From: Desulfobacteraceae bacterium
Lineage (GTDB): Bacteria > Desulfobacterota > DSM-4660 > Desulfatiglandales > B25-G16
Length of the DNA stretch: 13,232 bases
Assembly: GCA_030669265.1 (NCBI GenBank)
Contig: DAOVDY010000003.1
Coordinates: 1-13,232 of the forward strand
Direction of reading: 5' to 3'
The notes beneath the pieces are model-generated. The model was given only the letters and a program-made list of their open reading frames with translations, did no database searches and had not been told where the DNA came from. This document shows, piece after piece, positions 1-5,381 of this stretch (position 1 is the stretch's first letter; each line of letters opens with the position of its first letter). Both the position numbers and the translations under genes were made by a program.

Positions 1-544
1 CATACATTTTTTCATAGCTCAGATTGGAGCCCTTTTCATCTATGTCAAAACTATAGGCATCTTTCATAATAAATTCCCGTGCTCTCATGATTCCGAATCT
101 CGGCCTAATTTCATCCCTAAACTTCGTCTGGATCTGATACAGGTTAATGGGCAGTTGTTTGTATGAATGGATCTCTCTTCGCGCTAGGTCAGTAATCACC
201 TCCTCGTGGGTCGGGCCCAGACATGACTCTCTTTTGTGTCGATCTTTGAACCTTAAAAGCTCTGGTCCATAATAATCCCATCGCCCGCTTTCCATCCATA
301 AATCACCTGGTTGTACCCCTGGGAGTAAAAGTTCAATAGCACCAGCCCTATCCATCTCTTCCCTCACAATAGTTTCTGTCTTCTTAATGGCAAGCAATCC
401 ATAAGGAAGATAGGTATAAATTCCTGCTGTTAGTTTTCTGATCATACCAGCCCTGAGCATTAATTGATGACTTACAATCTCAGCCTCTGCCGGTATCTCT
501 TTAACTGTTGGAATAAAGAATTGTGAATATCGTCTAGATGCCAT
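1..544 (-). CDS. proS: Prolyl-tRNA synthetase, N-terminal part (cut by window edge)
   Basis: Cytoplasmic class II aminoacyl-tRNA synthetase that charges tRNA-Pro with proline. My reverse-strand translation starts [16 protein letters not shown] at the ATG complementary to 542-544 and stays open for 181 codons to the window edge, so the C-terminal two thirds are missing. Visible class II features are a motif 1-like stretch (residues about 55-80, with [11 protein letters not shown]), the PTHEEV segment near residue 110, and motif 2 near residues 140-165 ([17 protein letters not shown], then KDAYSF), which binds ATP and the acceptor end. This is the bacterial-type ProS N-terminus; the editing insertion would lie beyond the edge. 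It follows ispG on the same strand after a 74-bp gap, an ispG-proS order known from Desulfobacterota. No good Shine-Dalgarno precedes the ATG, and the gap is occupied by 7-bp-periodic repeats. Identification is very secure. Confidence 0.97.
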   Translation of the reverse strand, partial: MASRRYSQFFIPTVKEIPAEAEIVSHQLMLRAGMIRKLTAGIYTYLPYGLLAIKKTETIVREEMDRAGAIELLLPGVQPGDLWMESGRWDYYGPELLRFKDRHKRESCLGPTHEEVITDLARREIHSYKQLPINLYQIQTKFRDEIRPRFGIMRAREFIMKDAYSFDIDEKGSNLSYEKMY

Positions 545-552
545 AATAGAAG

Positions 553-621
553 ATTGATGATGACTATTGATGATTGAAAATCTAAAATATCCAATCGAAA
601 ATCGTCAATCGAAAATATTCA
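553..621. repeat. 7-bp-periodic intergenic repeat between ispG and proS
   Basis: The gap between ispG and proS is made of degenerate heptads. From 566 to 621 every 7-bp unit begins with AT. ATCGAAA occurs at 594-600 and 608-614, separated by ATCGTCA, and looser versions (ATTGATG, ATTGAAA, ATCTAAA, ATATCCA) precede in phase from 566. An 11-bp direct repeat CAATCGAAAAT lies at 592-602 and 606-616. The array runs into the ispG stop codon (619-621). The period is seen directly; function and origin are unknown. A second array with the same period lies at 4623-4699. Confidence 0.7.
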
Positions 622-1677
622 TTTGTTTATCATCTTTCTGACTTCTTCAGTAAGCACCCTGGCAAGATCCGCCTCTGGAACCTTTTTAATTACTCTGCCC
701 TTCTTAAACAATGTACCATTGCCCTGTCCACCGGCAATACCAATGTCGGCTTCTCTTGCCTCTCCAGGCCCATTTACAACACATCCCATAATAGCTACCT
801 TAATAGGGGTTGTAATATGAGTCAGATTATTTTCAATCTTCTCAACCAATGTCAAAAGATCTATTTTACATCTTCCACATGTAGGGCAGGATATAATTTC
901 CGCTCCCCTCTGCCGGAGACCCAGGGCCTTTAAAATTTCATACGCAACCTTAACCTCATCAACTGGATCATGCGTTAGAGAAACTCTAATTGTATCTCCT
1001 ATGCCCTCTAATAGCAATAATCCTATTCCTATGGAGCTTTTAACAGTCCCTGATATTAGAGTCCCGGCCTCGGTTACGCCTAAATGTAAAGGATAATCAA
1101 CCTTCTGGCTCAGAAGCCTATATGCAGATATCGTTTGTAAGACATCTGATGATTTCAGGGAGATCTTAATTAAATGGAAATCTAAATCCTCCAGGAGCTT
1201 TACATGACTCATGGCGCTTTCAACCATAGCTTCTGGTGTTGGATGATCATATTTTTTTAGAATAGCCCTGCTAAGAGAGCCAGAGTTGACCCCAATCCTT
1301 ATAGGGATAGAACAGCTGCGAGCAGCAGCAACAATTTCTTGAATTTTTTTCTTTCCACCAATGTTTCCTGGATTCAATCTTAGCCCATTTGCACCGTTTT
1401 CTATAGCTGCCAACGCGAGCCTGTAGTCAAAATGAATATCGGCAATAATCGGAATAGATACCTGAGCTTTTATCTCTTTAAGTGCAGACGCGGCTTCCAT
1501 GTCTGGCACCGCCAGGCGAACAAGTTCACAGCCAGCACTTGCTAATCGTTCTACCTGTTTTGCCGTAGCAGCTACATCCTGAGTTGGGGTATTGGTCATG
1601 GACTGCACCACTACAGGGCTTTCACCACCTACCTTAACCCCGCCTATATTTATTTGTCTGCTAAAACGTCTCTTCAT
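619..1677 (-). CDS. ispG: 4-hydroxy-3-methylbut-2-en-1-yl diphosphate synthase (IspG/GcpE)
   Basis: Catalyses the penultimate step of the MEP isoprenoid pathway: reductive ring opening of methylerythritol cyclodiphosphate to HMBPP, using a [4Fe-4S] cluster. The 352-residue protein has a TIM-barrel part (about 1-250, including VVVQSMTNTPTQD and the NPGNIGG loop) and a C-terminal iron-sulfur domain. The expected ligands are visible: C264 and C267 in CPTCGRC, C299 in MGCVVNGPGEA and E306 in the same motif, matching the three-Cys/one-Glu pattern of the family. The length fits the short bacterial form, without the insert seen in plants. I chose the ATG at 1675-1677 because a GGAAAGGG-type ribosome binding site sits just upstream. 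An in-frame GTG at 1693-1695 would add six residues (MWKGRT) but would place that site inside the gene. ProS follows downstream on the same strand. Confidence 0.97.
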   Translation of the reverse strand: MKRRFSRQINIGGVKVGGESPVVVQSMTNTPTQDVAATAKQVERLASAGCELVRLAVPDMEAASALKEIKAQVSIPIIADIHFDYRLALAAIENGANGLRLNPGNIGGKKKIQEIVAAARSCSIPIRIGVNSGSLSRAILKKYDHPTPEAMVESAMSHVKLLEDLDFHLIKISLKSSDVLQTISAYRLLSQKVDYPLHLGVTEAGTLISGTVKSSIGIGLLLLEGIGDTIRVSLTHDPVDEVKVAYEILKALGLRQRGAEIISCPTCGRCKIDLLTLVEKIENNLTHITTPIKVAIMGCVVNGPGEAREADIGIAGGQGNGTLFKKGRVIKKVPEADLARVLTEEVRKMINK

Positions 1678-1697
1678 TGTCCGCCCTTTCCACACCC

Positions 1698-1727
1698 AAA
1701 CTAACTAAATAGATATTACCCTGTCAA
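1698..1727 (-). promoter_or_regulatory. Possible promoter of ispG-proS
   Basis: On the minus strand a perfect TTGACA -35 box (complement of 1722-1727) is followed after 18 bp by TAGTTT (complement of 1698-1703), a poor -10 match. The transcript would start only 10-20 bases before the ispG ATG. The -35 is convincing but the -10 is not, so confidence is low. Confidence 0.3.
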
Positions 1728-1900
1728 GACGATTTATCCTGATTCCCTAACTTACGATACGAATAAGATGTACCCTGTACAAAAATCTTTATAAAAAATA
1801 TCTTTCACTTCTCTGTTGATTTCCGGTCAATATAAGATAAGGGAGATATAATGATTTTCTCTTGCACTATATACCTAAATTCTGCTAAATTCATATATTA

Positions 1901-1929
1901 TTGGCAAAATTAATATACAAAAATGTAAT
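1901..1929 (+). promoter_or_regulatory. Likely sigma-70 promoter of the DUF1844-ispE unit
   Basis: TTGGCA at 1901-1906 (5 of 6 to the consensus -35) and TGTAAT at 1924-1929 (5 of 6 to TATAAT) are separated by exactly 17 bp in AT-rich DNA. This predicts a start near 1936 and a leader of about 60 nt. The leader would contain the tandem TGAATGC heptads and the AAGGAGG ribosome binding site at 1985-1991. Confidence 0.5.
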
Positions 1930-1996
1930 GCTTTACTTTTACTGAATGCTGAATGCTTAAAAACGAGACAATAAACTATATATCAAGGAGGAAGGC

Positions 1997-2398
1997 ATGT
2001 CTGAAGAGGAAATAGAGGGTCAAGGATTTATTATTAAAGATAAAAGAGCTTTTGATGCTAAGGGAGAGATAAAGGATGAGTCTGAAAAGACTGAGATAAG
2101 GAAAGATGAGGGCAAGGAGAAGACCAAGGAGGAGAAGAAGGATTCTGCCCCCTTGCCAGAAATCAATTTTTCCTCCTTTCTTCTATCACTTAGCTCTTCA
2201 ACGCTCCTTCATCTTGGTGAAATTGCAGATCCGCAGTCTGGAGAAAAAAAGAAAGACTTGGTATTAGCTAAACAATCGATTGATATTATCAACCTCCTCA
2301 AAGACAAAACCAAGGGTAACCTTACTCAGGAGGAGGAAAAACTGCTGGAGCACCTTCTCTATGATCTCCGCATGCGTTTTGTTAAAGCAAACGAATAA
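1997..2398 (+). CDS. DUF1844 family protein of unknown function
   Basis: A 133-residue soluble protein in two parts. Residues 1 to about 50 are highly charged, Lys/Glu-rich and low in complexity, probably disordered. Residues about 55-133 form the DUF1844 domain, recognisable from NFSSFLLSLSSSTLLHLGEI followed by a Lys-rich segment, then the helical stretch AKQSIDIINLLKDKT and LTQEEEKLLEHLLYDLRMRF. The domain has no known biochemical role. There is no signal peptide, and the hydrophobic stretch is too polar and short to be a firm membrane segment. The start is well supported: AAGGAGG at 1985-1991 lies 5 bp before the ATG. Its stop is only 2 bp before the ispE ATG, so the two are almost certainly cotranscribed and perhaps translationally coupled. 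The DUF1844-ispE pairing suggests a housekeeping role but does not define it. Confidence 0.85.
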   Translation: MSEEEIEGQGFIIKDKRAFDAKGEIKDESEKTEIRKDEGKEKTKEEKKDSAPLPEINFSSFLLSLSSSTLLHLGEIADPQSGEKKKDLVLAKQSIDIINLLKDKTKGNLTQEEEKLLEHLLYDLRMRFVKANE

Positions 2399-2400
2399 TA

Positions 2401-3297
2401 ATGCTTTCCGCGCTCACAAATAAAAAATCCAACGCCCATCTCACAAATCAAACCGCAATTGAAATCTTGTCCCCGGCCAAGGTAAATATATTCTTAAAGA
2501 TTACCGGGCAAAGGATTGATGGGTATCACGAGTTGTTGACTGTTTTCGTTCCTGTGGCTCTCTATGATAAGCTAATAATAAGTAAGTCAGAGAAGGGATT
2601 AGAGGTTTATTGTAGCGGAAGAGAACTACCTAAAGACCAAAATAATTTAGTTAGTAGAGCGGCTATCTCTTTTTTTGAAAAAACCAGAATCAAGAAAGGT
2701 GTAAAAATTATATTAATCAAAAATATACCTATTTCTTCTGGTTTGGGTGGTGGTAGTAGTGATGCGGCAACAACATTGAAAGGATTAAACCAGCTATGGC
2801 CAAACGTCCTCTCAAAAGAAGATCTTAAGAAACTTGCCCTTTCTCTTGGTGCAGATGTTCCCTTTTTTCTCCTACAGAAACCAGCTATAGCCAGGGGTAT
2901 TGGAGAAATACTCCAACCGATAGAAGATTTCCCTTCATTGTGGTATGTTATCGTTAGTCCGAATCTCATGATCTCAACGGCATGGGCCTATGAAAGAACC
3001 AAATTAAATTTGACAAATAATAGAAATCAGAATATAATAAAGAGTTTTAAAAAAAATATTTTTAATATCCCAGATTTACTCTTTAATGATCTTGAAAGGG
3101 TTACTCTTGTAAAGCATCCTTTTCTTAGCTCAATCAAGGAATCCTTACTACAGTTAGGTGCCCTCGGTGCATTGATGACGGGCAGTGGACCAAGCATTTT
3201 TGGTCTTTTTGATTCAGCTAAAAAGGCTCAAGAAGCTGGAAAGATTCTCGAATCATATGATAAAGGGGATGTATTTGTAGTAAAAGGATTGAGTTAG
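2401..3297 (+). CDS. ispE: 4-diphosphocytidyl-2-C-methyl-D-erythritol kinase (IspE)
   Basis: GHMP-superfamily kinase that phosphorylates the 2-hydroxyl of CDP-methylerythritol with ATP in the MEP pathway, the pathway that ispG also serves. Family signatures are SPAKVNIFLKI at 24-34 (substrate site, K27), the ATP loop PISSGLGGGSSDAA at 110-123, GADVPFF at 150-156 with the likely catalytic D152, and the C-terminal GALMTGSGPSIFGLF motif. At 298 residues it is slightly longer than usual because about 20 residues (MLSALTNKKSNAHLTNQT) precede the conserved start. This extension contains two copies of CTCACAAAT (2413-2421 and 2440-2448). No Shine-Dalgarno precedes ATG 2401, so translation probably depends on coupling to the DUF1844 gene 2 bp upstream. 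A start at TTG 2467 is possible but has no ribosome binding site either. The function is secure; the exact start is not. Confidence 0.95.
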   Translation: MLSALTNKKSNAHLTNQTAIEILSPAKVNIFLKITGQRIDGYHELLTVFVPVALYDKLIISKSEKGLEVYCSGRELPKDQNNLVSRAAISFFEKTRIKKGVKIILIKNIPISSGLGGGSSDAATTLKGLNQLWPNVLSKEDLKKLALSLGADVPFFLLQKPAIARGIGEILQPIEDFPSLWYVIVSPNLMISTAWAYERTKLNLTNNRNQNIIKSFKKNIFNIPDLLFNDLERVTLVKHPFLSSIKESLLQLGALGALMTGSGPSIFGLFDSAKKAQEAGKILESYDKGDVFVVKGLS

Positions 3298-3308
3298 ATA
3301 TTTACTGT

Positions 3309-3329
3309 TAGTGGACTCACTACTTTTTT
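3309..3329 (+). terminator. Weak terminator-like hairpin between ispE and tRNA-Gln
   Basis: A 5-bp stem, TAGTG (3309-3313) with CACTA (3318-3322), a GACT loop, one C and then six T (3324-3329). The shape is that of an intrinsic terminator, but the stem is short and AU-rich. It could instead separate the ispE mRNA from the tRNA as a processing signal. Confidence 0.3.
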
Positions 3330-3331
3330 AA

Positions 3332-3406
3332 TGGGGTGTCGTCAAGCGGTAAGACACGGGCCTTTGGAGCCCGCATTCGGAGGTTCGAATCCTCCCACCC
3401 CAGCCA
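3332..3406 (+). tRNA. tRNA-Gln (anticodon UUG)
   Basis: A 75-nt cloverleaf with CCA encoded. The acceptor stem is TGGGGTG (3332-3338) with CACCCCA (3396-3402), then discriminator G3403 and CCA at 3404-3406. The anticodon stem CGGGC/GCCCG encloses the loop CTTTGGA, which gives anticodon TTG reading CAA/CAG. The T arm is GGAGG-TTCGAAT-CCTCC. The U1-A72 pair is a known feature of bacterial tRNA-Gln. It lies between ispE and prs, as in Desulfobacterota such as Geobacter. Confidence 0.97.
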
Positions 3407-3455
3407 AGAATACGAAATTATTGGCATAGTAAAAAAGGGAAACAAAAAATTTATC

Positions 3456-4406
3456 ATGAATGATCTTGCTGATAGTTTGAAGCTGTTTGGTGGTACATCT
3501 AATATAAATCTAAGCAAAGAGGTGAGTTATTATTTAAACATCCTTCCTGGGAAAATGCTAAACAAAACCTTTAGCGATGGGGAGATTCGAGTTGAGATCG
3601 ATGAAAATGTAAGGGGAAGAGACACCTTTATACTTCAGTCCACTAGTAGTCCGGTTAATGATAATCTCATGCAGCTCCTGATAGTTACCGATGCACTCAA
3701 AAGGGCATCTGCGAGGAGCATAACAGCTGTAATCCCTTACTATGGGTATGCCAGGCAGGATAGAAAAGTCAAGCCACGGGTTCCTATAAGTGCAAAGCTC
3801 GTAGCTGACCTGATAACAGTCGCCGGAGTGAATCGTGTGATCTCAGTTGATCTTCATGCTGGACAGATTCAAGGATACTTCAATATTCCGGTGGATAATC
3901 TGTTTGCAGCTCCTGTTATACTGAACTACATTCGGAAGCATTTTAAAAACAATCTATCAATAATCTCTCCCGATGCTGGTGGTGTGGAGAGAGCACGGGC
4001 CTTTGCCAAGAGACTTAATGCTTTTTTAGCAATAATAGACAAGAGAAGAGAGGAACCTAATGTTGCAGCGGCCATGCATATAATTGGAGATATAAAAGGA
4101 AAAACAGCCGTTATTCTTGATGACATGATTGATACAGGTGGAACACTGGTCCAGGCTGCTCAGGTATTAACCCAAAATGGGGCAGAACATGTTTACGCCT
4201 GCTGTGTTCATCCAGTTCTCTCTGGTAATGCGATAAAAAGGATAGAGGAATCGACTATCGAGTCACTGGTAGTAACAAATACAATTCCGTTAAATAAAAA
4301 GGCATCTGAGTGCTCCAAAATCAAGGTTGTTTCTGTGTCGGAAATTTTGGGTGAGGCCATAAAGCGGGTATACTATTCGAGATCTGTGAGTTCACTATTT
4401 GTATAA
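3456..4406 (+). CDS. prs: Ribose-phosphate pyrophosphokinase (PRPP synthase)
   Basis: Transfers pyrophosphate from ATP to ribose 5-phosphate, giving PRPP for purine, pyrimidine, His, Trp and NAD synthesis. The 316-residue protein has the typical class I length and motifs: FGGTSN near residue 11, RQDRK at 100-104 (ATP binding), DLHAGQIQGYF at 132-142 with the divalent-metal-binding His134, the flexible loop IDKRREEPN at 194-202, and the PRPP-binding loop VILDDMIDTGGTL at 219-231. The reading frame is open from 3336, but that would put 40 codons inside tRNA-Gln. The family alignment supports ATG 3456 (MNDLADSLKLFGG). The ribosome binding site is weak: an AGGGAAA lies about 13 bp upstream. Prs between ispE/tRNA-Gln and rplY-pth is a recurrent neighbourhood, although a 308-bp repeat-rich gap separates it here from rplY. 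Confidence 0.97.
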   Translation: MNDLADSLKLFGGTSNINLSKEVSYYLNILPGKMLNKTFSDGEIRVEIDENVRGRDTFILQSTSSPVNDNLMQLLIVTDALKRASARSITAVIPYYGYARQDRKVKPRVPISAKLVADLITVAGVNRVISVDLHAGQIQGYFNIPVDNLFAAPVILNYIRKHFKNNLSIISPDAGGVERARAFAKRLNAFLAIIDKRREEPNVAAAMHIIGDIKGKTAVILDDMIDTGGTLVQAAQVLTQNGAEHVYACCVHPVLSGNAIKRIEESTIESLVVTNTIPLNKKASECSKIKVVSVSEILGEAIKRVYYSRSVSSLFV

Positions 4407-4432
4407 TCGTGAGTTAGTACATTTTAGATATT

Positions 4433-4486
4433 GCATTCTGCCCTCACCGTCCCGAAACCGGGACGGGATCGGGAGATGTGAAATGC
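4433..4486. repeat. GC-rich palindromic element with long foldback
   Basis: CCGTCCCG (4447-4454) and CGGGACGG (4459-4466) form a perfect 8-bp stem around the loop AAAC. Further out CCC (4441-4443) can pair with GGG (4471-4473), and GCATT (4433-4437) with AATGC (4482-4486), giving an imperfect hairpin of about 54 nt. No T run follows, so it does not look like a standard Rho-independent terminator, though it lies just after prs and could protect the 3' end of its mRNA. The GC richness contrasts sharply with the flanks, as in REP- or MITE-like dispersed elements. Confidence 0.65.
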
Positions 4487-4540
4487 TTGAATCAGGTAAT
4501 TAAATCTATAGGGCACTGCGCACTCAGATCAGCATAGTAA

Positions 4541-4588
4541 GCTTATAAGCCAGGCCTGACGATACCTGCCCGCCGCCTGGCAGGCGGG
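4541..4588. repeat. Cluster of three palindromes, one very GC-rich
   Basis: GCTTATAAGC (4541-4550) is a perfect 10-bp palindrome followed directly by the perfect 8-bp CAGGCCTG (4551-4558). Then CCGCCTG-G-CAGGCGG (4573-4587) gives 7-bp arms around a single G; CCCGCC (4569-4574) can alternatively pair with GGCGGG (4583-4588). Nothing about it looks coding. It resembles a dispersed palindromic element rather than an operator, but copies elsewhere cannot be checked here. Confidence 0.6.
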
Positions 4589-4622
4589 TCTGGGATAGTG
4601 ATTATGAATTGAGGAATTGAAG

Positions 4623-4699
4623 GTTTGTTGCTGATTGTTCGTTGCTGGTTTCTCATTTGAAAAATAACAACGGATAACGGTGAGTGGATAACTTACAAC
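4623..4699. repeat. 7-bp-periodic array upstream of rplY
   Basis: Eleven consecutive heptads in one phase. The first five end in TT (GTTTGTT at 4623, GCTGATT at 4630, GTTCGTT at 4637, GCTGGTT at 4644, TCTCATT at 4651). After one A-rich unit, four of the last five end in AAC (TAACAAC at 4665, GGATAAC at 4672 and again at 4686, TTACAAC at 4693). Since AAC is the reverse complement of GTT, the second half is in effect inverted relative to the first. It ends 5 bp before the rplY ribosome binding site. Function unknown. Confidence 0.7.
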
Positions 4700-4714
4700 A
4701 TTTGGAGTTAATGA

Positions 4715-5371
4715 ATGGCTACTATACAATTAGATTCGAAAAAAAGAACCACAATAGGTAAAGGCTCGGCTCGGAAGCTAAGAAGCATGGGCAAGCTTCC
4801 TGTTATACTTTATGGTCCAGAGACAGATTCCATCATGCTTTCACTAGATTATAAACAGCTCGAAAAGATTCTTAGGGGAAAATCAGCTGAGAGTATTATA
4901 TTTGATCTAAGAGTAGACTCTAATGGGAAAAACAATTCTAAAAGAGTCATGATAAAAGAGATACAAAAGGATCCGGTTACAAGGGATTATCTTCATGTTG
5001 ATTTTTACGAGATATCCATGGAAAAGGAACTAGAGGTTGATATTCCTGTGTATCTCGTAAATACACCAATAGGTGTAACTGAGGGTGGTATTTTAGAGCA
5101 TACCCGTAGGGAGTTAAAGATCTCGTGTATGCCAAAAAACCTCGTAGACAAAATAGAAATTGATGTGTCTGGCCTTGATATTGGACAGTCGCTTCATATT
5201 GAGGATATTTCATTTCCTCCGGGTTTGAAATCAATAGAGGATGGAAATCTCACCATTGCCACAGTGGTTGCTCCTACCATAGAGGAAGAGAAGGTAGAAG
5301 AAGAAGAGATAGAAGAAGAAGAGATAGAAGAAGCTGAAAGTGAGGAAATAAAAGGCGAAGAGAAATCCTAA
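4715..5371 (+). CDS. rplY: 50S ribosomal protein L25, long form (Ctc/TL5 type)
   Basis: Binds 5S rRNA in the large ribosomal subunit. At 218 residues this is the two-domain Ctc/TL5 form rather than the short E. coli L25. The N-terminal beta-barrel (about 1-95) includes RTTIGKGSARKLRSMGKLPVILYG and DPVTRDYLHVDFYEI. The C-terminal domain (about 97-190) includes DIPVYLVNTPIGVTEGGILEH and the FPPGL/TIATV region. The last 25-30 residues are a Glu-rich tail encoded by a 15-bp tandem repeat (AGAAGAAGAAGAGAT at 5296-5310 and 5311-5325, then a degenerate third copy). GGAG at 4704-4707 lies 7 bp before the ATG; an out-of-frame ATG at 4711 overlaps the start region and should be ignored. The gene is followed directly by pth, the usual rplY-pth pair. 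Confidence 0.96.
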   Translation: MATIQLDSKKRTTIGKGSARKLRSMGKLPVILYGPETDSIMLSLDYKQLEKILRGKSAESIIFDLRVDSNGKNNSKRVMIKEIQKDPVTRDYLHVDFYEISMEKELEVDIPVYLVNTPIGVTEGGILEHTRRELKISCMPKNLVDKIEIDVSGLDIGQSLHIEDISFPPGLKSIEDGNLTIATVVAPTIEEEKVEEEEIEEEEIEEAESEEIKGEEKS

Positions 5372-5381
5372 AACCATATAT

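Larger units (their letters stand above)
1678..1996. other. Divergent intergenic region between ispG and the DUF1844 gene
   Basis: These 319 AT-rich bases hold no credible gene. They must carry the promoters of both divergent units; candidates are listed separately. Also visible are a small perfect inverted repeat, TGTAC-CCT-GTACA, at 1769-1781 and a tandem TGAATGC TGAATGC at 1943-1956. Between about 1780 and 1860 I see only AT-rich sequence with no structure I can defend. Confidence 0.6.
4407..4714. other. Palindrome- and repeat-rich intergenic region between prs and rplY
   Basis: These 308 bases contain no credible gene. Within them are a GC-rich foldback (4433-4486), a cluster of palindromes (4541-4588) and a 7-bp-periodic array (4623-4699), each described separately. 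The rplY ribosome binding site (GGAG, 4704-4707) closes the region. I could not pick out a convincing promoter for rplY, though one should exist here or further upstream. A minus-strand open frame of 66 codons covers much of it but is made of the repeat translations. Confidence 0.75.

Noticed and set aside
623-820. Plus-strand open frame inside ispG, and similar frames opposite hppA, rho and prfA
   Set aside because: They are antisense shadows of strongly conserved genes, with no ribosome binding site or family resemblance.
1678-1695. GTG start adding six residues to IspG
   Set aside because: The GGAAAGGG ribosome binding site would be inside the gene, and family members begin close to the MKRR start.
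3336-3455. A 40-codon N-terminal extension of prs
   Set aside because: It lies on top of tRNA-Gln and has no counterpart in PRPP synthases; the conserved start is at 3456.
4447-4466. GC-rich hairpin as an intrinsic terminator of prs
   Set aside because: The stem is strong but the downstream sequence (GATCGGGAGATG) lacks any T tract, so it is listed as a repeat or structural element instead.
4433-4699. CRISPR array in the prs-rplY gap
   Set aside because: The repeats are 7 bp or palindromic, with no regular direct repeats of 24-40 bp and no spacers or cas genes.
4529-4729. Minus-strand open frame of 66 codons in the prs-rplY gap
   Set aside because: It is a translation of the palindromic element and heptad array, runs over the rplY start and ribosome binding site, and matches no family I know.
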